Positions 26,466 through 35,662 of a DNA stretch of 64,000 nt are shown one piece after another. The notes under the pieces are model-generated. The model was not told where the DNA came from and ran no database searches. It was given only the letters and a program-made list of their open reading frames with translations. Source of the stretch: Oribacterium sp. KHPX15 (lineage in GTDB: Bacteria; Bacillota; Clostridia; Lachnospirales; Lachnospiraceae); the NCBI RefSeq assembly GCF_900107835.1, contig NZ_FNRG01000012.1:1-64000 (forward strand). Reading direction: 5' to 3'. Within the stretch, counting starts at the first letter, position 1, and each line of letters starts with the position of its first letter. Position numbers and translations under genes: made by a program.

Positions 26466-27221
26466 ATGATCATTCTTTTCAGCTACATAGTAATGCGTGT
26501 TACGGGAGTCATCACCTTCAATAATGTGATTGCAAGAAATGAGTTTTCACCATCCATAAAGGGCATGTTTGTATTTATGCTTTCCGCCATGATGTTCATC
26601 TGGAATGAGGGCCTTCTTTATACGGAGCCGGAGACTCTTCTTGAATACGGAATGCTGCTGGTTAAGGAGCTTGCCATAGGCGCCTGTATAGGATTCGGAA
26701 TGGATCTCACCTTTGCCATTGTTCGTTTCGGAGGTACGGTTATTGACTTTGTTATGGGTCTCAACATGGCACAGGTATTTGACCCTGCGTCAAATCAGCA
26801 GTCAACACCTACATCAAATCTTCTTGCTATTTTCATGAGTATGGTGTTCTTCACTTCCGGAGGACATATAAGATATATCGGTATTTTGTTTAATTCTGTG
26901 AAATACATCCCATTTGGACAGGTGCAGCTGAATTTCGGCATAGCAAGATACATGTTTGAACTGTTTTTTGACTGCATGGTGCTTGGACTACAGATTGCAT
27001 TTCCGATACTTGCAATCGAGCTTTTGGCTGAGATATCCCTTGGAATTCTTATGAGGATCAATCCTCAGCTTAATATTTTCGCAGTAAACTTTCAGTTAAA
27101 GATCATTGCCGGCATGGTAATGCTTCTGGTGCTTTTTACCCCGATGTCGGAAATGATCATCCGGATAATGGAGGGTATGTTTACACATCTTGATGAAATA
27201 GTGAGAGTCCTGGCCGGGTAG
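26466..27221 (+). CDS. fliR: Flagellar export gate protein FliR
   Basis: FliR completes the FliPQR export gate. The 251 residues form five to six membrane helices with the family pattern (ELAIGACIGFGMDLTF, GGTVIDFVMGLNMAQVFDP, and PILAIELLAEISLGILMRINPQLNIF in separate runs). GGAGG is 4 bases before the ATG and overlaps the end of fliQ. Confidence 0.94.
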   Translation: MIILFSYIVMRVTGVITFNNVIARNEFSPSIKGMFVFMLSAMMFIWNEGLLYTEPETLLEYGMLLVKELAIGACIGFGMDLTFAIVRFGGTVIDFVMGLNMAQVFDPASNQQSTPTSNLLAIFMSMVFFTSGGHIRYIGILFNSVKYIPFGQVQLNFGIARYMFELFFDCMVLGLQIAFPILAIELLAEISLGILMRINPQLNIFAVNFQLKIIAGMVMLLVLFTPMSEMIIRIMEGMFTHLDEIVRVLAG

Positions 27222-27250
27222 CAGGTTTGGATCACGAATATCAGAAACTG

Positions 27251-27278
27251 CAGGTTCCTGTCCCGGACGTTGAACCTG
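27251..27278 (+). promoter_or_regulatory. Stem-loop before flhB
   Basis: A perfect 7-bp inverted repeat (CAGGTTC / GAACCTG) with a 14-base loop lies 23 bases upstream of the CAGGAGG ribosome binding site of flhB, matching the hairpin-before-gene pattern of this operon. Confidence 0.5.
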
Positions 27279-27311
27279 TGAGCGGAAGAAACAGTAACAG
27301 GAGGACGATAC

Positions 27312-28382
27312 ATGGGTGACGAAGGCGCTGACAAAACCGAAGAGCCTACCGCGCATAAGTTAAGCGAGGCGAGAAAAGAAGGTAATGTCTGTCAAAGCAA
27401 AGATGTAGCAACAGTGGTCATGCTGTTGGGAGTCTTTGTCATGATCCGTATAATGCTGCCAACTATCTACAAGTTCATAAGAAGTATGTTCACTTTTGTG
27501 ATTGAGTGTATAGGGTACACTAAGTATGATCCATTGGGACCTCCACTTTTTTACAGATTCATACTATATGCTCTCGTATGTAGTATGCCCATACTTCTGG
27601 TTTCTGTGATACTGGCTATACTGGCACACGGCGTACAGACAAGATTTAATTATTCAAAAAAGGCAACCAAGATTAAATTCAGTAAATTAAATCCTATATC
27701 CGGGATGAAAAAGCTGTTTTCCATGAGTAAGGTTGTAGAGACCATAAAAAGCATTCTGAAGATCTCGATCCTGCTGGTCCTTTTGTATGTGATCATAAAG
27801 GATAAGCTTCTTCCCATAGCCAGGATGCTTGATATGAATCCATTTAATTCCACACTGATACTTTTGAGTTTTATCTGGGATCTCATACTCCGGGTTGTTA
27901 TTGCATTTTCTGTCATAGCATTTCTCGATTATCTGTACCAGAGATATAAATATCATAAAGATCTCATGATGACTAAACAGGAAGTCAAGGATGAGATGAA
28001 GATGATCGAAGGTAACCCTGAAGTAAAGAATAAGATGAAACAGAAGCACAGGGAAATGTCGAATCGTCGTATGATGCAGGAAGTACCTACAGCGGATGTT
28101 ATCGTCCGTAACCCGACTCATGTGGCAGTAGCGTTAAAATATGATCCGGAAAAGCACGGCGCACCCTATGTTATTGCAAAGGGACTTGACCTTATGGCTC
28201 TCCGTATTGTGGATATAGGTGAGCATAATGATGTACCCTGGATAGAGAACAGACCTTTGGCAAGAGCACTTTACGCAAGCTGTGAAATAGGGCAGGAGAT
28301 TCCCATTGACTATTACAGTGCCGTGGCGGAGCTCCTGGTTTACATCTATAAACAGAAGAATAACGGAGAAGTTCCGGCCTGA
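27312..28382 (+). CDS. flhB: Flagellar export switch protein FlhB
   Basis: FlhB is the export-gate subunit that changes substrate specificity from hook to filament. In 356 residues it has four membrane helices between about 30 and 210 and a cytoplasmic domain with the self-cleavage site Asn-Pro-Thr-His at about residue 267. The conserved VAVALKYDPEKHGAPYVIAKG follows, in one run with the site. A shorter protein at 49064 copies only the part after the cleavage site. Confidence 0.95.
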   Translation: MGDEGADKTEEPTAHKLSEARKEGNVCQSKDVATVVMLLGVFVMIRIMLPTIYKFIRSMFTFVIECIGYTKYDPLGPPLFYRFILYALVCSMPILLVSVILAILAHGVQTRFNYSKKATKIKFSKLNPISGMKKLFSMSKVVETIKSILKISILLVLLYVIIKDKLLPIARMLDMNPFNSTLILLSFIWDLILRVVIAFSVIAFLDYLYQRYKYHKDLMMTKQEVKDEMKMIEGNPEVKNKMKQKHREMSNRRMMQEVPTADVIVRNPTHVAVALKYDPEKHGAPYVIAKGLDLMALRIVDIGEHNDVPWIENRPLARALYASCEIGQEIPIDYYSAVAELLVYIYKQKNNGEVPA

Positions 28383-28532
28383 TAATGCTGAGGTACCCGG
28401 GGTTTGAAGGAAAAATCTTTCAATTTGTGCAAGATGTAAAAGTAAATCAGAGCTAAAATTATTAATTTTGAGCAGATTTTGATTCAAATTAAACATTTTT
28501 TCAAAAAAATTAAGGGATTTTATAACTTTTTC

Positions 28533-28561
28533 GAGACAAGTTATTAAAAAACTATTATAAT
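28533..28561 (+). promoter_or_regulatory. Candidate sigma-A promoter of flhA-fliA-cheV segment
   Basis: GAGACA, a 17-base spacer, then a perfect TATAAT lie in the AT-rich 253-base gap before flhA. It would add a second entry point for flhA, fliA and the downstream chemotaxis genes. Confidence 0.5.
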
Positions 28562-28566
28562 GAATG

Positions 28567-28594
28567 TATATCTTAATTTTGTTCGTAAGATATA
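28567..28594 (+). promoter_or_regulatory. Stem-loop in the flhA leader
   Basis: A perfect 9-bp inverted repeat (TATATCTTA / TAAGATATA, 10-base loop) begins at the predicted transcription start of the flhA promoter and may shield the 5' end of the message. Confidence 0.45.
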
Positions 28595-28635
28595 GAGAAT
28601 AGAATAACGAGAAGAAAAGAAACAGATCACAGACT

Positions 28636-30798
28636 ATGAAATGGACTAAATTTGTAGCGGATAATTCCATAGTTGTTATGGCTCTGGTAATCATCCTGTT
28701 GCTGATCATCCCTCTTCCGCCTTTTATGGCAGATCTGGCTATAGTCCTTAATATGGCCATCTCAATGATGATCCTTGTAATCACGATGACGATCCACAGT
28801 CCGCTGGAATTTTCGATTTATCCTTCATTGCTTCTGTTGACTACACTGTTCCGTCTTGGCATCAATGTTTCAACAACCAGAAACATCCTGTCTAACGGCG
28901 GTTCCTCCGGACAGGTCATCGCTGCTTTTGGTGACTTCGTTCTGCAAGGAAATGTTGTTGTCGGTCTTGTAATCTATATCGTCATTGTTCTCATGAACTT
29001 CACGGTCATCACAAAGGGTGCTGAGCGTGTAGCAGAGGTTTCAGCCAGATTCAACCTCGACGCTATGCCCGGTAAACAGATGGCCATCGACTCAGACCTT
29101 AACGCAGGTCTCATCGATGAGCAGGAAGCTGCCCGTCGTAGAATGAATGTTCAAAGAGAATCCGATTTTTACGGCTCCATGGACGGTGCTACGAAAATTG
29201 TTAAAGGTGACGGCGTCATGTCGCTGATAACCACTGCGATAAACCTGGTGGGAGGCAGTATCATTGGTATCGTTCAGTCCGGACAGGACATAGGTACCGT
29301 ATTAAACACATACACAATTGCAACCGTTGGTGATGGTCTTGTGGGACAAATCCCATCACTTCTTATTTCTACCGCAACCGGCATGATCGTAACCCGTGCC
29401 GTGGCAGAGGGATCACTTAACGAGGACATATCAAAGGAGTTTTTGGCACAGCCAAGATCATTTATGGTCGCAGGCGGTGTTATTTGTGTTCTCTGCATTA
29501 TTCCCGGTATGCCCCTGATCCAGATCCTTATAGTAGGTCTTGGATTCATAGCAGCGGGATATGCAATGCAGCGGAGAATACTCGAGGCACCTGAAGCAGT
29601 AAGGGCAGAGGCCTACAGGGCAGCTAGTCAGGGAGCGAGACAGAGGATCGGAAATGTCGGCGTCGAGGAGCCTGAAGCTGCGGGAGAAGAGCAGGCGCAG
29701 AAAGCACCTGAACAGACACAGGAAGAATTTTTTAAAGATGTTAATAATGTATACCATTTGCTTCAGGTCGAACCTATCGAGCTGAATTTCGGATACAGTC
29801 TCATACCTCTTGCGGATGAGTCGGTTGGAGGAAGACTTATAAGCCGTATTGTAGTATTCAGAAGACAATACGCACAGGAGATGGGTTTTGTCATTCCTTC
29901 TGTAAGACTCAGAGACAGTGCCAAGCTTGGAACAAATGAGTATATGATAAAAATTAAGGGCGAGTCAGTTGCAGTGGGAGAAGTTCTTACGGATTTCTAT
30001 CTGGCACTGGAGCCTGAGCATCTTGAAAGGGAGATCGATGGTATCGATACCATTGAACCGGCCTACGGTATCCCGAGTAAATGGATTAAGCCTGAACAGA
30101 GAGAAAGAGCGGAAATGTACGGATATACCGTTATCGACCCGTTATCGGTTCTCGTTTCACACATGAGTGAGGTTATCAGGCAGCACAGCTACGAACTTAT
30201 CACAAGGCAGGAAGTTTTCCGACTTGTGGAAAACCTGAAGAAAACAGCGCCGGAGCTTGTTAATGAAGCATTTCCGACACTGGTATCCTACAATCTCTTA
30301 CAAAAGGTTCTTACGATGCTTCTTAAGGAAGGAGTATCTATAAAGGATCTTGAGACCATAGTTGAGACTATGGTAGACGTGATCACAGAGACAGGACTGC
30401 CGGTAAAGGATATCGACTCGCTGGTTGAACAGGTAAGAATATCATTAAAACGTACTATCACAAGAATGTATTGTGAAGACGGAAGCATGAAGGTAGTGAC
30501 TCTTGATGCGGATCTGGAAAGATCCATGGTCAGTTCACTGTCTAAAGGTGAAAGCGGATATTATCTTGCATTAAGTCCTGATGTTTTACAGAGTCTTGTA
30601 AGACAGGTATCCGAGGAAATCAAGAAATTCAAAGAACTCTCGCAGACTCCGGTTATTCTGACCTCAGAGGTTATGAGAGCACATTTCTATCACCTTATAG
30701 AACAGTTCTATCCTCAGGTAAGAGTTCTTTCCTTCAACGAAGTTGCAAACAATGTCCAGATTCAGGCGATAGGGAGTCTGAAGCTGGAGGAGAAGTAA
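28636..30798 (+). CDS. flhA: Flagellar export protein FlhA
   Basis: FlhA is the large export-gate ring protein that docks chaperone-substrate complexes. The 720 residues have eight membrane helices in the first 320, the FHIPEP-type loop (GAERVAEVSARFNLDAMPGKQMAIDSDLNAG in parts, near 130-160), a charged linker at about 330-370, and a large cytoplasmic domain. flhF and flhG, which often follow in Gram-positives, are absent; fliA comes next. Confidence 0.96.
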   Translation: MKWTKFVADNSIVVMALVIILLLIIPLPPFMADLAIVLNMAISMMILVITMTIHSPLEFSIYPSLLLLTTLFRLGINVSTTRNILSNGGSSGQVIAAFGDFVLQGNVVVGLVIYIVIVLMNFTVITKGAERVAEVSARFNLDAMPGKQMAIDSDLNAGLIDEQEAARRRMNVQRESDFYGSMDGATKIVKGDGVMSLITTAINLVGGSIIGIVQSGQDIGTVLNTYTIATVGDGLVGQIPSLLISTATGMIVTRAVAEGSLNEDISKEFLAQPRSFMVAGGVICVLCIIPGMPLIQILIVGLGFIAAGYAMQRRILEAPEAVRAEAYRAASQGARQRIGNVGVEEPEAAGEEQAQKAPEQTQEEFFKDVNNVYHLLQVEPIELNFGYSLIPLADESVGGRLISRIVVFRRQYAQEMGFVIPSVRLRDSAKLGTNEYMIKIKGESVAVGEVLTDFYLALEPEHLEREIDGIDTIEPAYGIPSKWIKPEQRERAEMYGYTVIDPLSVLVSHMSEVIRQHSYELITRQEVFRLVENLKKTAPELVNEAFPTLVSYNLLQKVLTMLLKEGVSIKDLETIVETMVDVITETGLPVKDIDSLVEQVRISLKRTITRMYCEDGSMKVVTLDADLERSMVSSLSKGESGYYLALSPDVLQSLVRQVSEEIKKFKELSQTPVILTSEVMRAHFYHLIEQFYPQVRVLSFNEVANNVQIQAIGSLKLEEK

Positions 30799-30840
30799 AA
30801 GGAAACAGAAGTAGATGTAGAAAGTTAGAGGGGATGAGAT

Positions 30841-31626
30841 ATGATCGACACTATTTACAGGGGAGCAGTTGATGATCTCGAAGCGATGACCAATGAAGAG
30901 CTTTTCGAGCTGTATCAGAAAAGGCATGATAACCATATCAAACAGGAGCTCACCATGCGCTACGTTTATATAGTAAAAAGCGTAGCGTATCAGATGAGGG
31001 ATGTTTACAGTGATTCCATGCAGCCTGAGGATATCATTAACGAAGGCGTGATTGAGATCATGAAGGCCATCGACAGATATGATATCGAGAAGGACAATAA
31101 GTTCGAAACCTTCATATCCAGACGTATCAGGGGTATGGTTATCGACCTGATACGTAAAAATGACTGGATGCCCAGAAACTATCACAGAGACCGGAAGAAC
31201 ATCGAGGATGCCAGAGATGAGCTTCAGCGGAAGCTGGGACATGCACCCAGTGATGAAGAGATATCCAAGTATTACAAGATGGATGTCAAGAAGATCAAAA
31301 AGGTGGACAGAATGCGCACTATGGTGAATGTTCTGTCCCTGGACATGACCTATGATGACAATGATGAGACTCTGTTCCAGGTGGCTTCAGAGGACATCAA
31401 CACACAACCGGAGGGTAGTTTCTTGCAGAACGAGACAGTAGCAACATTGGCAAAAGCCATTGATTCATTAAAAGATAGTGAGAAAAAGGTTATTTCTCTT
31501 TACTATGTTGACGAATTAAATATGAATCAGATTGCTGAGGTTATGAATATCAGCCAGCCGAGAGTTTCCCAGCTTCATTCCATTGCTATAGAGAAGCTCA
31601 AGGGCTACATGTCAAAGATGTCATAA
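30841..31626 (+). CDS. fliA: RNA polymerase sigma factor FliA (sigma-28)
   Basis: FliA directs transcription of late flagellar and chemotaxis genes. The 261 residues show region 2 (EDIINEGVIEIMKAIDRYD, then FETFISRRIRGMVIDLIRKNDW in two runs), region 3 (GHAPSDEEISKYY) and region 4 with a helix-turn-helix (LNMNQIAEVMNISQPRVSQL). Lack of a non-conserved insert and location after flhA mark it as the FliA/SigD group. Its likely targets in this window carry the TTAT/TAAT-N15-NNCGATA pattern. Its anti-sigma factor flgM is at 46998-47312. Confidence 0.93.
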   Translation: MIDTIYRGAVDDLEAMTNEELFELYQKRHDNHIKQELTMRYVYIVKSVAYQMRDVYSDSMQPEDIINEGVIEIMKAIDRYDIEKDNKFETFISRRIRGMVIDLIRKNDWMPRNYHRDRKNIEDARDELQRKLGHAPSDEEISKYYKMDVKKIKKVDRMRTMVNVLSLDMTYDDNDETLFQVASEDINTQPEGSFLQNETVATLAKAIDSLKDSEKKVISLYYVDELNMNQIAEVMNISQPRVSQLHSIAIEKLKGYMSKMS

Positions 31627-31673
31627 CAAAGCTTTGCAGTATTTTTTTCGATCCGCTATTTAAAAAATTAAGT

Positions 31674-31696
31674 GGGTCATTTAAAGGGTGGGACCC
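31674..31696 (+). promoter_or_regulatory. Small stem-loop before the flgF/G-like gene
   Basis: A 5-bp inverted repeat (GGGTC / GACCC) stands just upstream of AAAAGGAG at 31698-31705. It is weak alone but fits the recurring arrangement. Confidence 0.35.
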
Positions 31697-31710
31697 TAAA
31701 AGGAGTAAAA

Positions 31711-32547
31711 ATGTATCAGGGATTTTACAATCTGACATCCGGAATGCTTACACAGCAGCGCAGACTTAATGTTGTCAGCAACAATATGGTCAATATAGAG
31801 ACGGCAGGTTATAAAAAGGATACTATGACTTCCACTACTTTTCAGGAAGAAATGCTGGTTCGTACCGGAAGGTATAACAAGGACAATCCTACTGACCTTG
31901 CCACAACATCCAAGATTGTCACTGCACAGCAGACCTATACCAATTTTGAACAGGGCGCATTCAATCCGACAGACGGTATTTATGACTTTGCCATAGGCGG
32001 AAATGGATGGTTTTCCATACAGACAGATCAGGGAGTGCGTTATACAAGAGACGGTGCTTTTTCCGTAGATGAGGAAGGCTATCTTCAGCTTCACGGTCTT
32101 GGACGGGTACTTGGCTCCGATAATCAGCCTGTAAGGATTCCTACAGAGAATTTCACGGTTTCAGAAGATGGAACTATATGGGTGGACAAAACTCAGGCTG
32201 CATTAACTACCGGAAAACCCGAAGATCCCACTAATGAAGCTCCTGAAGCTCAGGAACCTGAACAGCGTGAATCCTATGGACAGATCAGGCTTGTGGATTT
32301 TCAGGATTACGGACAGCTTCATAAAGAGGATAACGGTTTGTATTCCACCAATCAGGCAGCCGCTGTTGTCAACGGACAGGATGGCACTGCTCTTCAGTGG
32401 GGAATGCTTGAAAGGGCCAATGTTGACATGGTGGATGAGATGACTACCATGATTTCATCCCAAAGGGCGCTGCAGAGTGCTGCACAGATGCTCAAGATGT
32501 ACGATTCAGTTATGGCAAAATCTTCTTCAGATGTCGGAAGACTCTGA
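31711..32547 (+). CDS. Flagellar rod protein, FlgF/FlgG type (FlhO-like)
   Basis: This 278-residue protein is a rod/hook family member. It has the N-terminal motif RRLNVVSNNMVNIETAGYKK, the central GNGWFSIQTDQGVRYTRDGAFS segment shared by FlgF and FlgG, and the C-terminal LERANVDMVDEMTTMISSQRALQ helix. An acidic Glu/Pro insert lies near 170-190. ATG 31711 with AGGAG at 31701 is chosen over an upstream GTG. With its neighbour it parallels the Bacillus flhO-flhP pair that forms the distal rod. Which copy acts as FlgF and which as FlgG cannot be settled by eye. Confidence 0.88.
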   Translation: MYQGFYNLTSGMLTQQRRLNVVSNNMVNIETAGYKKDTMTSTTFQEEMLVRTGRYNKDNPTDLATTSKIVTAQQTYTNFEQGAFNPTDGIYDFAIGGNGWFSIQTDQGVRYTRDGAFSVDEEGYLQLHGLGRVLGSDNQPVRIPTENFTVSEDGTIWVDKTQAALTTGKPEDPTNEAPEAQEPEQRESYGQIRLVDFQDYGQLHKEDNGLYSTNQAAAVVNGQDGTALQWGMLERANVDMVDEMTTMISSQRALQSAAQMLKMYDSVMAKSSSDVGRL

Positions 32548-32588
32548 TAAATACTGATCAGTTCAGTGTTTCTCTGTATTACTGATCA

Positions 32589-32621
32589 ACAAGGAAGCAA
32601 TCAGATCAGCATTTGCATGTC
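32589..32621 (+). repeat. Leader element shared with fliQ (copy 2)
   Basis: ACAAGGAAGC is followed by AATCAGAT, CAGC, ATTTG and CATGTC. It matches the fliQ leader copy at 26123-26154, and the stem is kept by a G-T pair (CAGAT/ATTTG). The ACAAGGA piece also resembles a CsrA site. Confidence 0.5.
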
Positions 32622-32664
32622 GTAAATGAAATGAAGAACATGCAGTAATAGAGGAGTATAGAAT

Positions 32665-33465
32665 ATGAATATGTCATTTTGGACCGGCGCGGTTGGGGCG
32701 GATCATTTCAAAAACAGTCTTGATGTGGTTTCCAATAACCTTGCCAATATCAATACAGTAGGATATAAACCAAAAAACTCTCATTTCAGAGAGCTTATTA
32801 ACTATAACCTGAACGACTCAAGAGAAGCGGTTACAGAGCTTCAGGCAGGAGCGGGAGCCATCGTTAATGAGACCCCTTCCAACTATAAATTCAGCAGTAT
32901 GAATGTGACCAATATGGAAACAGACTTCTGTCTCATGGATGACAATACTTTCTTCATGCTTCAGGATCCAAACGACAATTCTATAACTTATACAAGAAAC
33001 GGACATTTCCACAGGGGACTTATGGAGGATGGTGAGTTTTATCTCATGACTGAATCCGGTAAGTATGTTCTCGATCAGAATGGTCAAAGGCTGAAGGCAG
33101 ATGTCATCGATTTCGAAAAACTTCATGCAAAAAGTGAGGACGAGAACGGGGAAACAACCGAAGAAACCGAAGAAACTCAAGAAAATGAAGAAAAACCAAG
33201 AATTGGCGTTTATACTTTTCCTCATCCGAGCCGATTAATAAGTCAAGGGGACAACGAACTGGCAGTCCGTGAAGGTGATAATCAGAATACTGCAGCACTT
33301 GTGAGCTATCCTCATTTGGAAAGCGGAGTTCTGGAAAGCTCCGGTACGGACATGGCATTGGAGATGACAAAGATAATAGAGAGTCAGAGAGCATTTACCT
33401 ATGCCTTAAAGATGGTGACTACTTCCGACGAGATAGAAGGTACCATCAATCAGTTGAGAGGATAA
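32665..33465 (+). CDS. Flagellar rod protein, FlgG type (FlhP-like)
   Basis: This 266-residue rod/hook family protein has LDVVSNNLANINTVGYKPKN near 20-39 and a central domain. A very acidic Glu/Thr insert lies near 155-175 (repeats of E-E-T), and the C-terminal DMALEMTKIIESQRAFTYALKMVTTSDEI segment is in two runs. The start ATG follows AGAGGAG. Together with the upstream gene it likely forms the distal rod. Confidence 0.88.
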   Translation: MNMSFWTGAVGADHFKNSLDVVSNNLANINTVGYKPKNSHFRELINYNLNDSREAVTELQAGAGAIVNETPSNYKFSSMNVTNMETDFCLMDDNTFFMLQDPNDNSITYTRNGHFHRGLMEDGEFYLMTESGKYVLDQNGQRLKADVIDFEKLHAKSEDENGETTEETEETQENEEKPRIGVYTFPHPSRLISQGDNELAVREGDNQNTAALVSYPHLESGVLESSGTDMALEMTKIIESQRAFTYALKMVTTSDEIEGTINQLRG

Positions 33466-33487
33466 TTAATTTAGTGGGGAACGAGTA

Positions 33488-34111
33488 ATGAGGATACGCG
33501 ATTATGGGGAAATGAACCTTCAGGACCTGGATGTCATGAGGGAGATTGGAAGTATAGGTACAGGACATGCAGCAACGTCACTGTCAAATATGCTTCAGAA
33601 GGAAGTTCGCATTACTTTTCCTCAGATAAAGATACTTGGTTATGATGAAGCTGTTGACTCCATCGGCGGCGATGTTGAGGAAGTTGTCGGAGCAACACTT
33701 GTAAAGATGGACGGAGAGATCAATGGTCTCATGTTGTTCCTTTTCAATCTGGAGTTTGCCAATACCATCTTTGAAAAGATGATGGGCGTGTCATATCCCA
33801 GTTTTGAAGCCTTTGATGACATGGCACACTCGGCAATAACAGAGATAGGGAACATTATCATCTGCTCCTATGTTAATGCTTTTACAGAACTTGTAGATCT
33901 TAATATCAGTCTTTCAGTTCCCAGCTCGGCAGTAAGTATGCTGGGAGCCATACTTACCGTACCTATCGCAGAGTATGGATATGAGACTGACAAGCTTATG
34001 TATTGTACCGCTGACTTTGTGATTGAGGGTAAGACCTACAACGACTGGCTCCTTATGCTGCCTGATATCGCATCCCTGAATAATATATTGAAAAAACTTG
34101 GGGTTGAATAA
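33488..34111 (+). CDS. cheC: CheY-phosphate phosphatase CheC
   Basis: CheC removes phosphate from CheY and works with CheD in adaptation. The 207 residues contain the two CheC helices with their Glu and Asn pairs: MREIGSIGTGHAATSLSNML near 17-36 and SAITEIGNIIICSYVNAF near 117-134. Only 3 bases separate it from cheD, matching the usual cheC-cheD partnership. Confidence 0.93.
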   Translation: MRIRDYGEMNLQDLDVMREIGSIGTGHAATSLSNMLQKEVRITFPQIKILGYDEAVDSIGGDVEEVVGATLVKMDGEINGLMLFLFNLEFANTIFEKMMGVSYPSFEAFDDMAHSAITEIGNIIICSYVNAFTELVDLNISLSVPSSAVSMLGAILTVPIAEYGYETDKLMYCTADFVIEGKTYNDWLLMLPDIASLNNILKKLGVE

Positions 34112-34114
34112 TTT

Positions 34115-34597
34115 ATGGACAGACAACTTAAGGTCGGGATCGGCGATATGAAACTGACCCGTGGACAGGGAGAGATAATCACCTATGCCCTTGGTTCATG
34201 TATCGGAATCGTATTTTATGATCCTGTTCTGAAGTTAGGGGCACTGCTTCATATCATGCTACCTGTGAGGCAGAACAAGGATGATCCCAATTTGCTGAAA
34301 TATGCAGATACAGGTCTTGCTGAGACTATACGCAAAATGACGGCTTTTGGTATGCTTAAATCAAGGGCGATCGTAAAGATCGCCGGTGGAGCAAAGATGT
34401 TCTCCATCAGCGGCAATGCCAGTTTCGGTAATATCGGTGAAAGGAATGCAGAAACAGTCCGGGAGATACTGAAAAGGGAAGGTTTTCGTATCGCTGCAGA
34501 GGATTGCGGATCGAATTATGCAAGAACAATGAGTCTGGATGTGGCTACGGGGGATGTGGTTATAAAGACCTCAGGGCGTCCGGAAAAACATTTATAA
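34115..34597 (+). CDS. cheD: Chemoreceptor glutamine deamidase CheD
   Basis: CheD deamidates receptor glutamines and binds CheC. The 160 residues include the catalytic cysteine in ALGSCIGIVFYD, the histidine in LLHIMLP, and the conserved GGAKMF segment with a following Gly-Asn-x-G-E-R-N motif. It is tightly linked to cheC and followed by cheV. Confidence 0.93.
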   Translation: MDRQLKVGIGDMKLTRGQGEIITYALGSCIGIVFYDPVLKLGALLHIMLPVRQNKDDPNLLKYADTGLAETIRKMTAFGMLKSRAIVKIAGGAKMFSISGNASFGNIGERNAETVREILKREGFRIAAEDCGSNYARTMSLDVATGDVVIKTSGRPEKHL

Positions 34598-34623
34598 ATT
34601 TATCCGTTAGGAGGAAACCTGAA

Positions 34624-35574
34624 TTGAAGAAGAACAAAAAAGACGGAATCTTGCTTGAGTCCGGTACGAACGAAATTGAGATCATGAAGTTCAAGGTCAT
34701 GAACGAGTACTATGGCATCAATGTTGCCAAGGTTGTTGAGATCATGATGACGGAGAAGGTTAAGCCTATGCCTCATTCACATCCGTCAGTTGAAGGTTTC
34801 TTTAAACCGAGAGATGTTCTCATCACAGTTATCAATCTGGGACAATATCTCACAGGCGAGCGTAAAGAATACGGCGACAGAGACCTGTTTATCATTACAG
34901 GTTTTAATAAGATGATGGTAGCTTTCCGTGTTGACAGCATCGAAGGTATAAGCCGTATATCATGGAAGAGTATCCAGAAGCCTGATAAGACTCTGGGTTC
35001 TGGTGATGAGTCTGTAGCTACAGGTATCGCACAGTGTGACGACCAGCTTGTAACAGTTCTCGACTTTGAGAAGATCGTAGCTGAAATCTCTCCTGAAACA
35101 ACTATCCAGGTTTCAGAGATTGATGAGATGGGAGACCGTCCTATCAATCAGGCACCTGTTGTTATCGCAGAGGACTCTGTTCTTCTGCAGAAGATGATTC
35201 TCGATTCTCTCCAGAGAGCAGGCTTTACAGATATCCATATGTTCAATAATGGCCAGGAATGCTGGAATTATCTTGATGGACTTAAGGATGATCCACATGT
35301 TTATGAACAGGTCAGCATGGTTATCACAGACCTTGAGATGCCTATGATGGATGGTCACAGACTTACTAAGCTCATTAAGTCAGATCCACATCTTCGTCAT
35401 CTTCCGGTTGTTATCTTCTCATCACTTATCGATGAGCAGATGAGAGCAAAGGGTAAAGAGCTTGGCGCCGATGAGCAGCTTTCAAAGCCTGAGATCGGAC
35501 ATCTGGTTCATATCATGGATACGCTTATCAGCAGATATGAAGAGCAGAGAAAGAATGATTTTAAGGGCGTATAA
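34624..35574 (+). CDS. cheV: Chemotaxis coupling protein CheV
   Basis: CheV couples receptors to CheA and can be tuned by phosphorylation. The 316 residues join a CheW-like domain (about 10-165: IMKFKVMNEYYGINVAKVVEIM, GFFKPRDVLITVINL in parts) to a receiver domain (about 178-310) with the phospho-acceptor Asp in MVITDLEMPMMDG. TTG 34624 is chosen: AGGAGG at 34609-34614 is 9 bases upstream and the product then has the normal CheV length. A terminator ends the operon 15 bases after it. Confidence 0.92.
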   Translation: MKKNKKDGILLESGTNEIEIMKFKVMNEYYGINVAKVVEIMMTEKVKPMPHSHPSVEGFFKPRDVLITVINLGQYLTGERKEYGDRDLFIITGFNKMMVAFRVDSIEGISRISWKSIQKPDKTLGSGDESVATGIAQCDDQLVTVLDFEKIVAEISPETTIQVSEIDEMGDRPINQAPVVIAEDSVLLQKMILDSLQRAGFTDIHMFNNGQECWNYLDGLKDDPHVYEQVSMVITDLEMPMMDGHRLTKLIKSDPHLRHLPVVIFSSLIDEQMRAKGKELGADEQLSKPEIGHLVHIMDTLISRYEEQRKNDFKGV

Positions 35575-35588
35575 TCGTCTATATTGTT

Positions 35589-35625
35589 GGGGCAGGCCAG
35601 GTCAGGAGCCTGTCCCTCTTTTTTT
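35589..35625 (+). terminator. Terminator of the long flagellar/chemotaxis operon
   Basis: GGGGCAGG pairs with CCTGTCCC (one G-T) across a 12-base loop and is followed by CTCTTTTTTT. It closes the run that began with fliE. Confidence 0.85.
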
Positions 35626-35662
35626 CGCGATAAGGCCGTCACGCGTGCGTTGTGCTTGTACA

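Noticed and set aside
35627-35634. CGCGATAA just after the cheV terminator as a sigma-28 -10 element for the 35711 gene.
   Set aside because: The position where TTAT/TAAT should be (15 bases upstream) is occupied by the terminator stem and has no matching -35 bases.
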